Below are positions 24,284-33,937 of a stretch of DNA of 64,000 nucleotides, piece by piece. Origin of the DNA: Aeromicrobium erythreum (GTDB lineage: Bacteria; Actinomycetota; Actinomycetes; Propionibacteriales; Nocardioidaceae); assembly GCF_001509405.1 (NCBI RefSeq), contig NZ_CP011502.1, positions 3,038,001 to 3,102,000 on the forward strand. The letters run 5' to 3'. The notes beneath the pieces were generated by a model. That model did no database searches, had not been told where the DNA came from, and was given only the letters and a program-made list of their open reading frames with translations. Both the position numbers and the translations under genes were made by a program. Position 1 is the first letter of the stretch, and each line of letters starts with the position of its first letter.

Positions 24284-27216
24284 CGCTGGTCGAGTAGCGG
24301 CACCGGCGACGAAGGAGCCCGGTGCCGCGTATCGAGACCACCCGGCAACAGATCAGCGCGAGCCAACCCCCAGCGACCACCCAGAGTGGTCTCGATACAC
24401 CTCCCCTCGCTGGCGCTCGTGGAGGCACTCGACCAGCGACGCGTTCCGCTGGTCGAGTAGCGGCACCGGCGACGAAGGAGCCCGGTGCCGCGTATCGAGA
24501 CCACCCGGCAACGGATCAGCGCGGGCCAACCCCCAGCGACCACCCAGAGTGGTCTCGATACACCTCCCCTCGCTGGCGCTCGTGGAGGCACTCGACCAGC
24601 GACGCGTTCCGCTGGTCGAGTAGCGGCACCGGCGACGAAAGAGTCCGGTGCCGCCTATCGAGACCACCCGGCAACGGCCCAGCGCGGGCCAACCCCCAGC
24701 GACCACCCAGAGTGGTCTCGATACGCCTCGCCTCGCTGGCGCTCGTGGAGGCACTCGAGCAGCGACGCGTTCCGCTGGTCGAGTAGCAGGGACGAGCTTG
24801 CGAGGTCCCTGCGTATCGAGACCACCCGGCAACAGATCAGCGCGAGCCAACCCCCAGCGACCACCCAGAGTGGTCTCGATACACCTCCCCTCGCTGGCGC
24901 TCGTGGAGGCACTCGACCAGCGACGCGTTCCGCTGGTCGAGTAGCGGCACCGGCGACGAAGGAGCCCGGTGCCGCGTATCGAGACCACCCGGCAACGGCT
25001 CAGCGCGGGCCGACCCCCAGCGCCAGCCCAGAGTGGTCTCGATACGTCCGCCCCAGCTCCTTCGTCGCGGGCCGGGCTACTCGACCAGCGGCGGGTTCCG
25101 CTGGTCGAGTAGCAGGGACGAGCTTGCGAGGTCCCTGCGTATCGAGACCACCCGGCAACAGATCAGCGCGAGCCAACCCCCAGCGACCACCCAGAGTGGT
25201 CTCGATACACCTCCCCTCGCTGGCGCTCGTGGAGGCACTCGACCAGCGACGCGTTCCGCTGGTCGAGTAGCGGCACCGGCGACGAAGGAGCCCGGTGCCG
25301 CGTATCGAGACCACCCGGCAACGGCTCAGCGCGGGCCGACCCCCAGCGCCAGCCCAGAGTGGTCTCGATACGTCCGCCCCTGCTCCTTCGTCGCGGGCCG
25401 GACTACTCGACCAGCGGATCGGATCGCTGGTCGAGTAGCAGGGACGAGCTTGCGAGGTCCCTGCGTATCGAGACCACCCGGCAACGGATCAGCGCGAGCC
25501 AACCCCCAGCGACCACCCAGAGTGGTCTCGATACACCTCCCCTCGCTAGCGCTCGTGGAGGCACTCGACCAGCGGCGGGTTCCGCTGGTCGAGTAGCGGC
25601 ACCGGCAACGAAGGAGCCCGGTGCCGCCTATCGAGACCACCCGGCAACGGCCCAGCGCGGGCCAACCCCCAGCGACCACCCAGAGTGGTCTCGATACGCC
25701 TCGCCTCGCTGGCGCTCGTGGAGGCACTCGACCAGCGACGCGTTCCGCTGGTCGAGTAGCAGGGACGAGCTTGCGAGGTCCCTGCGTATCGAGACCACCC
25801 GGCAACGGATCAGCGCGGGCCTACCCCCAGCGCCAGCCCAGAGTGGTCTCGATACGTCCGCCCCAGCTCCTTCGTCGCGGGCCGGACTACTCGACCAGCG
25901 GATCGGATCGCTGGTCGAGTAGCAGGGACGAGCTTGCGAGGTCCCTGCGTATCGAGACCACCCGGCAACAGATCAGCGCGAGCCAACCCCCAGCGACCAC
26001 CCAGAGTGGTCTCGATACGCCTCCCCTCGCTGGCGCTCGTGGAGGCACTCGACCAGCGACGCGTTCCGCTGGTCGAGTAGCGGCACCGGCGACGAAGGAG
26101 CCCGGTGCCGCGTATCGAGACCACCCGGCAACGGCTCAGCGCGGGCCGACCCCCAGCGCCAGCCCAGAGTGGTCTCGATACGTCCGCCCCAGCTCCTTCG
26201 TCGCGGGCCGGGCTACTCGACCAGCGGCGGGTTCCGCTGGTCGAGTAGCAGGGACGAGCTTGCGAGGTCCCTGCGTATCGAGACCACCCGGCAACAGATC
26301 AGCGCGAGCCAACCCCCAGCGACCACCCAGAGTGGTCTCGATACACCTCCCCTCGCTGGCGCTCGTGGAGGCACTCGACCAGCGACGCGTTCCGCTGGTC
26401 GAGTAGCGGCACCGGCGACGAAGGAGCCCGGTGCCGCGTATCGAGACCACCCGGCAACGGCTCAGCGCGGGCCGACCCCCAGCGCCAGCCCAGAGTGGTC
26501 TCGATACGTCCGCCCCTGCTCCTTCGTCGCGGGCCGGACTACTCGACCAGCGGATCGGATCGCTGGTCGAGTAGCAGGGACGAGCTTGCGAGGTCCCTGC
26601 GTATCGAGACCACCCGGCAACGGATCAGCGCGAGCCAACCCCCAGCGACCACCCAGAGTGGTCTCGATACACCTCCCCTCGCTAGCGCTCGTGGAGGCAC
26701 TCGACCAGCGGCGGGTTCCGCTGGTCGAGTAGCGGCACCGGCAACGAAGGAGCCCGGTGCCGCCTATCGAGACCACCCGGCAACGGCCCAGCGCGGGCCA
26801 ACCCCCAGCGACCACCCAGAGTGGTCTCGATACGCCTCGCCTCGCTGGCGCTCGTGGAGGCACTCGACCAGCGACGCGTTCCGCTGGTCGAGTAGCAGGG
26901 ACGAGCTTGCGAGGTCCCTGCGTATCGAGACCACCCGGCAACGGATCAGCGCGGGCCTACCCCCAGCGCCAGCCCAGAGTGGTCTCGATACGTCCGCCCC
27001 AGCTCCTTCGTCGCGGGCCGGACTACTCGACCAGCGGATCGGATCGCTGGTCGAGTAGCAGGGACGAGCTTGCGAGGTCCCTGCGTATCGAGACCACCCG
27101 GCAACAGATCAGCGCGAGCCAACCCCCAGCGACCACCCAGAGTGGTCTCGATACGCCTCCTCTCGCTGGCGCTCGTGGAGGCACTCGACCAGCGAAACCC
27201 ACCGCTGGTCGAGCAG
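24284..27216. repeat. 18-unit array of nested palindromic repeats
   Basis: The whole gap between cobM and the CBS-domain gene is a repeat array. Eighteen units start at 24284, 24447, 24610, 24773, 24931, 25099, 25257, 25425, 25583, 25746, 25909, 26067, 26235, 26393, 26561, 26719, 26882 and 27045, with periods of 158, 163 or 168 bp; a degenerate arm begins a nineteenth at 27203. Each unit is A (CGCTGGTCGAGTAG), hairpin, B (GTATCGAGACCAC), a conserved core of about 43 nt, inverted B, hairpin, inverted A. Two hairpin types alternate, with stems CGGCACCGG/CCGGTGCCG and AGGGAC/GTCCCT. Units 5-11 (24931-26066) are duplicated almost exactly as units 12-18 (26067-27202). I see no credible gene inside; the open frames there only reflect stop-free repeat sequence. 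Confidence 0.97.
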
Positions 27217-27240
27217 CCGCGACGAGTGCCAACGGTGGGG

Positions 27241-28248
27241 TCAGGCGGGGACCTCGTCGAGGAGACGGCGGAGGACGTCGGCGAGGGTCACGACGCCGAT
27301 GCCGTGCTCGGTGCGGACCACGGCGAGGTGCTGGCTGGTCTCGCGCATGACCGCGAGAGCCTCGTGCACCGGCGTCGCCGGGTCGAGGTGGAACGGCTCG
27401 CGCACCAGGTCGGCCACGCCCTCGTCGGCGTCGCGCACCAGGGTCTCGCGCACGTGCACCACGCCGGCGACCTCGCCGCCGTCGACGACGAGGATCCGCA
27501 GGTGCCCGCTGCGCTCCGCCGCGGCCTGCACGTCGGCGACCGTGCTGCCCGACGGGACTGACGTGGGCACCGCGCCCGGCTTCAGCAGGTCGGCGACGGT
27601 GAGGTCGCGCAGGCCCAGGGCCCGCGACAGCGACGCGGAGTAGCCCGCCTCGAGCGCGCCCGCCTCGGCGGAGTGCTTGACCAGGTGCCGCAGGTCGTCC
27701 GGCGTGGAGCCGCCGGCCACGGTGTCGACCGGGTCGACGCCCACGAGCACGAGGCACCGGTTGGCCGCGCCGTTGAGCATCGTGAGGATCGGCCGGGTGA
27801 ACCACATGAACCCGCGCATCGGGATCGCGAGCATCGTCGCCGACCGCTCCGGGTGGGCGATCGCCCACGACTTCGGCATCATCTCGCCCACCACGAGGTG
27901 CAGGAAGGTCATGACGACCAGCGCGATGACGAACCCGGCGGCGTCGGCCACCCAGTACGGCATGCCCCAGCCCTCGAACAGCGGCGTGAGCGCGTAGTGC
28001 ACGGCCGGCTTCGCGGTTGCGCCGAGCGCCAGGACACACAGCGTGATGCCGAGCTGCGCGCCCGCCAGCAGCACCGTGAGCTCGGAGGAGGAGCGCAGCG
28101 CGGCTCGTGCGGCGCGGCTGTGCGGGGCGGCGTCCTCCAGCCGGTGCCGGCGCGCGGCCAGCAGCGCGAACTCGATCGCGACGAAGAACGCGCTCGCCGC
28201 GATGATCACGACGGTGACCGCGAGGACCACCCAGGGGTTGCTCATCAT
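27241..28248 (-). CDS. CNNM/HlyC-type transporter-like protein with CBS pair
   Basis: A 335-residue protein with an N-terminal CNNM (DUF21) membrane domain of about four segments (1-180) and a C-terminal CBS-domain pair (about 205-330), but no CorC/HlyC domain at the end. The family (CNNM, CorB/CorC, YfjD-like) is linked to magnesium or cobalt export, but bacterial members vary. It overlaps the upstream paralogue by 4 nt, so the two probably form a complex. A cobalt role is tempting given the neighbourhood but unproven. Confidence 0.85.
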   Translation of the reverse strand: MMSNPWVVLAVTVVIIAASAFFVAIEFALLAARRHRLEDAAPHSRAARAALRSSSELTVLLAGAQLGITLCVLALGATAKPAVHYALTPLFEGWGMPYWVADAAGFVIALVVMTFLHLVVGEMMPKSWAIAHPERSATMLAIPMRGFMWFTRPILTMLNGAANRCLVLVGVDPVDTVAGGSTPDDLRHLVKHSAEAGALEAGYSASLSRALGLRDLTVADLLKPGAVPTSVPSGSTVADVQAAAERSGHLRILVVDGGEVAGVVHVRETLVRDADEGVADLVREPFHLDPATPVHEALAVMRETSQHLAVVRTEHGIGVVTLADVLRRLLDEVPA

Positions 28249-29657
28249 CGGGGCACCTCGGTCTCGTCGGCGCGCTGGGGCGCGATCTCGTCGACGTCGT
28301 CGGACGGCTCCACGTAGGGCCGGACGACCCAGCTGACCCGCACCGACGACGGCACGTAGTGCTCGACCTCGAGCACGTCGAAGCGCAGGCGCGGGGCGGC
28401 GGGCTGGTCGTCGAGGACGAGCGTCGCGGCGTCGGGCGGCAGGTCGAGCTCGACGCCGTCGCCGGCCTCGGGGAGCGCACCCGCCTGCGCGATGACGAGG
28501 CCCGACACGGTCTCGACGTCGTCGAGCTCGGGCAGGTCGTGGTCGATGACCCGCTCGACCTCGTCGAGCGGCGCGTCGCCGGAGAACAGCCAGGCGTCGT
28601 CGCCGTCGACCACGGCGAGGGGTCGCTCGTCGTCGTGCTCGTCGGTGATCTCGCCGACCAGCTCCTCCGCGAGGTCCTCGATGGTGAGCACGCCGGAGAG
28701 TCCGCCGTACTCGTCGATCACGCAGGCCAGCTGCTGCCGGGCGCGCTCGAGCGTGCGGCGCGCCACGGGCAGCAGCATCACCTCGGGCACGACGACGGGC
28801 TCGCGCGCGAGGTCGGCGGCGGTGCCCTCGCGGGCGGTCATGACGTCGACGAGGTGCACGACGCCGACGAGCCGGTCGTCGTCGTCGAGGACGGGGTAGC
28901 GGGAGTGGCCGGTCGACATCTGCTCGCGCACGGCGTCGACGGTGTCGTCGGGACGCACGACGTCGACGCGCGAGCGCGGGATCATGGCGTGCTCGACGTC
29001 GCGGCGCGGGAAGTCGATGACCCGGTCGAGGAGCAGGGAGAGGTCGCGCGGGAGGTCGCCGCTCTCGCGCGACTCGGCGACGATGTGCTCGAGGTCGCGT
29101 GCGGTCGCGGTGCTGTCGACGTCGTGCACGGGCTCGATCCGCAGCGCGCGCAACAGCACGTTCGAGGCCTGGTCGAAGAACCAGATCAGCCAGCCGAAGA
29201 CCGCGAGGTAGAGGTTGGTGGAGCGCGCCAGCCAGCGGGCGACGGGCTCGGGTCGGGCGATCGCGAGGTTCTTCGGGAACAGCTCGCCGAACAGCATCTG
29301 CACGAACGTCGCGAACACCAGCGCCAGCACCGTGCCGATGCCGATGCCGACCGCGGTCGGCACGCCGACGCCGCCGAGGATCTCGCCGAAGGCACGGCCG
29401 ATGAGCGGCTCGGCGACGTAGCCGACGAGCAGGCCCGTGACGGTGATGCCGAGCTGGGCGCCGGACAGCATGAACGACGTGCGGTTGGTGACCGCGAGCG
29501 CACGCTGGGCGCCCTTGTCGCCCTGCGCCGCGAGGGAGTTCAGCCGCGACCGGTCGACCGCCATGTAGGCGAACTCCTGGGCGACGAAGTAGCCCGTCGC
29601 GGCGGTGATGGCGAGCACGACCAGCAGGCCGAGCAGCAGGAGGAGGACCGTGATCAC
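28245..29657 (-). CDS. CNNM/HlyC-type transporter-like protein with CBS and CorC_HlyC domains
   Basis: A 470-residue paralogue of the next gene: CNNM membrane domain (about 1-190, YFVAQEFAYMAVDRSRL), CBS pair (about 210-335) and a C-terminal CorC_HlyC domain (about 350-435, VSGLVIAQAGALPEAGDG). GTG start. It is placed behind the terminator of the cobIJ operon, with its own promoter presumably in 29658-29827. Together with the 335-residue protein it probably forms a two-subunit ion-handling unit. Confidence 0.87.
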   Translation of the reverse strand: MITVLLLLLGLLVVLAITAATGYFVAQEFAYMAVDRSRLNSLAAQGDKGAQRALAVTNRTSFMLSGAQLGITVTGLLVGYVAEPLIGRAFGEILGGVGVPTAVGIGIGTVLALVFATFVQMLFGELFPKNLAIARPEPVARWLARSTNLYLAVFGWLIWFFDQASNVLLRALRIEPVHDVDSTATARDLEHIVAESRESGDLPRDLSLLLDRVIDFPRRDVEHAMIPRSRVDVVRPDDTVDAVREQMSTGHSRYPVLDDDDRLVGVVHLVDVMTAREGTAADLAREPVVVPEVMLLPVARRTLERARQQLACVIDEYGGLSGVLTIEDLAEELVGEITDEHDDERPLAVVDGDDAWLFSGDAPLDEVERVIDHDLPELDDVETVSGLVIAQAGALPEAGDGVELDLPPDAATLVLDDQPAAPRLRFDVLEVEHYVPSSVRVSWVVRPYVEPSDDVDEIAPQRADETEVPR

Positions 29658-29827
29658 CGCACGCGCCTCTCCGGGTCGCGGGTGGTCACGGTCTGGGGAC
29701 TTCGACTGGGGTCCATGGCTCTCTCTGTGGAGGGTCGTGATCAGTGGGGGAACGAGCCGGCGGGCCGGCGAGTTCCCGACGTGCCGATCGTCTCAGCGCT
29801 CGACCTCCCGCGCACATCCATGCGTCG

Positions 29828-29877
29828 TGGACACTTCCGGGGCGTTGTGGGCCCCTACGGCGCCCCGGAAGTGTCCA
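29828..29877 (-). terminator. Strong terminator hairpin after cobIJ
   Basis: A perfect 17-bp stem, TGGACACTTCCGGGGCG against CGCCCCGGAAGTGTCCA, with a 16-nt loop, starts 15 bp beyond the cobIJ stop. It should end the long transporter-cobG-cobH-cobIJ transcript and insulate the CNNM genes. Confidence 0.85.
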
Positions 29878-29891
29878 GAAGTCGGGGATGG

Positions 29892-31490
29892 TCAGGCGTC
29901 GACCGACCGCGACGTCCAGACGGCGCCGGTGGGGCTGACCCGGGTGTGCGACGAGCCGACGACGAGCAGGCACTTCATGTCGATGGACTCGGGGTCGAGG
30001 TCGGCGAGGGTGGTCACCTGCAGCGACTCCTCGGCGCGCCCGACGTCGCGGCCGACCACGACGACGGTGGAGGGGTCGCGGTGCTCGAGCAGGATCCGCC
30101 GCATGTCGGCGACCTGCGTGGTGCGCGAGCGCGAGCGCGGGTTGTAGACGGCGAGGACGAGGTCAGCGTCGGCCACGGCGCGCAGCCGCCTCTCGACGAC
30201 CGACCACGGCTTGAGCCGGTCCGACAGGCTCATGACGGCGAAGTCGCCGCCGATCGGCGCGCCGGCGCGGGCGGCGACCGCCTGCACGGCCGAGACGCCG
30301 GGCACCACGCGGACGGTGACGTCGTGCAGGTGCGGCTGCGCCTCCTGCGCCTCCAGCACCGCGGTGGCCATGCCGAAGACGCCGGCGTCGCCGCCGGACA
30401 CGACGGCCACCCGCTCCCCCGACCTCGCCAGCTCGAGCGCGTGCGTGGCACGGTCGAGCTCGACCGTGTTGCCCGACGCGTGACGCTGCAGCCCCACCCG
30501 CTGCGGCACGCGCGCGACGTACGGCGCGTACCCGACGACGTGCCCGACCTGCGCCAGCTCGTCGGAGGCCTCGGGGGTGAGCCAGGCATCGGGGCCCGGT
30601 CCGAGCCCGACGACCACCACCTCCCCCTGGTGCGTGAGGTCGCCGACCGACTCCTCGCCCGGGACGGGCGACGACGACCCGGCTCGCGCCGACGGCGCGG
30701 CGTCGTAGCGGGCGCCGTGGCCGTCGCCCGGGACCACGACGAGGGAGAAGTAGGGCACCGACGTCGGGTCGACGTCGGCGACCGGCAGCCAGCGCTGCTC
30801 GGGCATCGAGGCACGCTCGACGTAGAGCGCGGTGTCGAGCCGGCCGGCCTGCTCCAGCGCCGAGCGGACGGCCGGGAACGTGCGGCCGAGCTTCATGATG
30901 ATGGCGCCGTCGGTGTCGGCGAGGCGTCGCGCCAGCTCCGCCTCCGGCAGCGTGCCCGGCAGGACCGTGAGCACGTCGGTCTGGCGCACCAGCGGCGTGG
31001 CGGCCAGCGCCGTGGCGGCGGCGAACGCCGGCACCCCCGCCACGACCTCGGTCTCGAACTCCTCGGACAACCGGTCGTGCAGGTACATGAACGAGCCGTA
31101 GAACATGGGGTCGCCCTCGGCCAGCACCACGACGTCGCGACCCGCCGCCAAGTGCTCGCGCAGCCGCTGCGCGCACTCCTCGTAGAAGTCGGCCATCGCC
31201 CCCGCGTAGCCGCCGGGGTGCTCCGCCGTGCCCGTGGTGACCGGGTACTGCAGCACCTCCTCGACGACGTCCGCCGGCACCAGGCCGTCGACGATGCGCC
31301 GCGCGTTCGAGCGCTTGCCCACGCCCTGGTGGTAGGCGACGACGTCGGCGTCGCGGATGAGCCGCGCGGTCTTCAACGTCACCAGCTCGGGGTCACCGGG
31401 GCCGACGCCCACGCCCCACAGCCGGCCACTGCTGTCCTGCCGCCCGCCGCCCGGCACCCCCGCCGGGCCGACGACGTCTCCGCCGCTCAC
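29892..31490 (-). CDS. cobIJ: Fused precorrin-2 C20- and precorrin-3B C17-methyltransferase
   Basis: A 532-residue fusion typical of actinobacteria (as in mycobacterial CobIJ). Residues about 20-260 are CobI (GVGVGPGDPELVTLKTARLI, AEGDPMFYGSF); residues about 288-530 are CobJ (VVGLGPGPDAWLTPEA, SGGDAGVFGMA, LAVYNPRSRSR). It adds methyl groups at C20 and C17, the latter with ring contraction. The gene ends the operon and overlaps cobH by 4 nt at its start. Confidence 0.95.
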   Translation of the reverse strand: MSGGDVVGPAGVPGGGRQDSSGRLWGVGVGPGDPELVTLKTARLIRDADVVAYHQGVGKRSNARRIVDGLVPADVVEEVLQYPVTTGTAEHPGGYAGAMADFYEECAQRLREHLAAGRDVVVLAEGDPMFYGSFMYLHDRLSEEFETEVVAGVPAFAAATALAATPLVRQTDVLTVLPGTLPEAELARRLADTDGAIIMKLGRTFPAVRSALEQAGRLDTALYVERASMPEQRWLPVADVDPTSVPYFSLVVVPGDGHGARYDAAPSARAGSSSPVPGEESVGDLTHQGEVVVVGLGPGPDAWLTPEASDELAQVGHVVGYAPYVARVPQRVGLQRHASGNTVELDRATHALELARSGERVAVVSGGDAGVFGMATAVLEAQEAQPHLHDVTVRVVPGVSAVQAVAARAGAPIGGDFAVMSLSDRLKPWSVVERRLRAVADADLVLAVYNPRSRSRTTQVADMRRILLEHRDPSTVVVVGRDVGRAEESLQVTTLADLDPESIDMKCLLVVGSSHTRVSPTGAVWTSRSVDA

Positions 31491-32143
31491 TCCTTCTCCT
31501 GCGCGAGCGCGTTGAGCGCCGACGCCGCCATGGCGGAGCCGCCGCGACGTCCGCGCACGGTCACGAACGGGACGTCGATGCCGTGCGTCTGCGCGAAGGC
31601 CGCCAACGCGTCCTTCGACTCGGCCGCACCGATGAACCCCACCGGCACCCCGACGACCGCGGCCGGGCGCGGTGCACCGTCGGCGAGCAGCTCGAGCAGG
31701 TGGAACAGGGCGGTGGGCGCGTTGCCGATCGCGACGACGGCACCGTCGAGCCGGTCACCCCACAGCGACACCGCGGCCGCGGAGCGGGTCGTGCCCCACT
31801 CCCGCGCGAGGTCGGGCACGCGCTCGTCGCGCAGCAGGCAGAGCACGTCGTTGTCCTTCGGCAGCCGCGCGCGCGTGACGCCCGACGCCACCATCGTCGC
31901 GTCGCACAGGATCGGCGCGCCGGCCTGCAACGCCTCGCGGGCCGCCGACACGAGCCGCGGGTGCACGACCATGTCGTCGACGAGGTCGGTCTGGCCCGTG
32001 CCGTGGATCATCCGCACGGCCACCTTCTCGGCGTCGGCCGGGATGCCCGTCAGGTCGGTCTCGCGCCGGATGGTCGCGAAGGAGTCGACGTAGATGGCAG
32101 CGCCGCTGCCCTCGTACTCGAAGCGCCGGGTGGGGGGTCTCAT
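31487..32143 (-). CDS. cobH: Precorrin-8X methylmutase
   Basis: A 218-residue CobH/CbiC protein that moves the C11 methyl to C12, giving hydrogenobyrinic acid. The catalytic His is His47 in VRMIHGTGQTDLVDD, and the conserved VIGNAPTALFHLLEL-type stretch (AIGNAPTALF) and GVPVGFIGAAESK are present. ATG start overlaps the cobG stop by 4 nt. Confidence 0.95.
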   Translation of the reverse strand: MRPPTRRFEYEGSGAAIYVDSFATIRRETDLTGIPADAEKVAVRMIHGTGQTDLVDDMVVHPRLVSAAREALQAGAPILCDATMVASGVTRARLPKDNDVLCLLRDERVPDLAREWGTTRSAAAVSLWGDRLDGAVVAIGNAPTALFHLLELLADGAPRPAAVVGVPVGFIGAAESKDALAAFAQTHGIDVPFVTVRGRRGGSAMAASALNALAQEKE

Positions 32144-33036
32144 GCGGTCTCCCTCGACAGGTCGGAGGTCACGGTCAGGTCGGGCACGACCACGCTGCGC
32201 CACGGGGTCACGAGCAGCTCGCCCTCGGCCAGCGCGAGCAGCCGGTCGACGTCGGGCCGGCGCAGCACGCCACCCTCGACGGGCACGTGGACGAACCGGC
32301 GTCCGTCGTCCTGCAGCCCGGGGCCCTCCGGCAGCGGGAGGGCCCGGACCTGGGTGCGCAGGTCGCGGGCGTGCAGGTCGCCCAGCACGGCCGCGCCGCC
32401 GCGCGGCAGGTCGTCGACGTGCCACGTGCCCACGTCGGGACGCATGCGCCGGAAGCGGTGGGCCAGGGCACCCAGCACCTCGGGCAGCGCCTCGAGCGGC
32501 ACGACCTCGCCCCAGTGCCGACCGGCACGCACCTGCGCGTGACCGTCGTCGACCGCGACCGCGCCGACGTCGAGCGAGCGGTCGACGAGGTCGCCGCGAC
32601 CGTCGTCGAGGACGACGAGGAACCGTGCCGACAGGTCGGCCAGGTCGGGGTCGGCACACACGAGCGCGTCGTAGCGCTCGGCGACCGGCCGCAGGTCGGC
32701 CCGACCGCTCAGCCGACCCGACAGCGGCGAGACCATCACGTTGCGCACGAGCTCGTGGCTGCGGCTCGGCAGCAGGCCGGTCGCCGCGAGGTCGGCCACG
32801 ACGGGCTCCGGCAGCCTGCCGTCGACGGACGCGATGCCGCGCACCTGCAGGTTGGCACGGCGCGTCAGCCCGACCGTGCCGTCGCCGTGCCGCTCCGCGA
32901 CGTCGAGCAGACGCGCGAGGGCCGCCGTGGGCAGCCGACCGCCGACCAGCCGCAGGCGCACCAGCGCGCCGTCGTCGGCGATCCACGGCCGGCACACGCC
33001 GGGGCACCGGTCGGCGCGGTCACGTGGGCTCGTCAC
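32140..33036 (-). CDS. cobG: Precorrin-3B synthase-like protein, C-terminally short
   Basis: A 298-residue sulfite/nitrite-reductase-like protein matching CobG, which makes precorrin-3B using O2. It has the N-terminal CPGVCRPW and LTRRANLQVRG stretches and RNVMVSPLSG. Known CobG proteins are longer (about 360-460) and carry iron-sulfur-cluster cysteines (C-x-G-x-x-x-C type) near the C-terminus. Here the protein stops right after TPWRSVVVPDL and only three Cys remain (11, 15 and about 127). The stop overlaps the cobH start, so there is no room for a lost tail. GTG at 33036 is supported by a GGGGAGGAG ribosome site. It may be inactive, or a reduced variant with a partner. Confidence 0.8.
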   Translation of the reverse strand: MTSPRDRADRCPGVCRPWIADDGALVRLRLVGGRLPTAALARLLDVAERHGDGTVGLTRRANLQVRGIASVDGRLPEPVVADLAATGLLPSRSHELVRNVMVSPLSGRLSGRADLRPVAERYDALVCADPDLADLSARFLVVLDDGRGDLVDRSLDVGAVAVDDGHAQVRAGRHWGEVVPLEALPEVLGALAHRFRRMRPDVGTWHVDDLPRGGAAVLGDLHARDLRTQVRALPLPEGPGLQDDGRRFVHVPVEGGVLRRPDVDRLLALAEGELLVTPWRSVVVPDLTVTSDLSRETA

Positions 33037-33160
33037 GCCGTCTCCTCCCCTGTCCCTCGAGCACGGACGGGGGTCCGGCGGCCTGCCGGACCGCTCCAGG
33101 ACGGCGTCGATCCTGTCACACCGCACCGACGTGACGGGCCAGCCGTCCGGGAGAGCACGC

Positions 33161-33925
<765 letters not shown>

Positions 33926-33937
33926 GCCCGTCCCGCC

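Noticed and set aside
24284-27216. CRISPR array
   Set aside because: Units are 158-168 bp and palindromic throughout, with no unique spacers, and no cas genes are nearby.
24322-27350. Many open frames of 60-260 codons inside the repeat array on both strands
   Set aside because: They translate the same repeat units over and over in different frames, have no ribosome sites and restart with each unit; the repeat just lacks stops.
28359-32093. A 1244-codon open frame on the plus strand
   Set aside because: It is antisense to the CNNM protein and cobIJ genes, crosses a terminator, and shows no domain.
32140-33036. Frameshift explaining the short cobG
   Set aside because: The next 4 nt already start the intact cobH gene, leaving no downstream sequence that could encode the missing segment.
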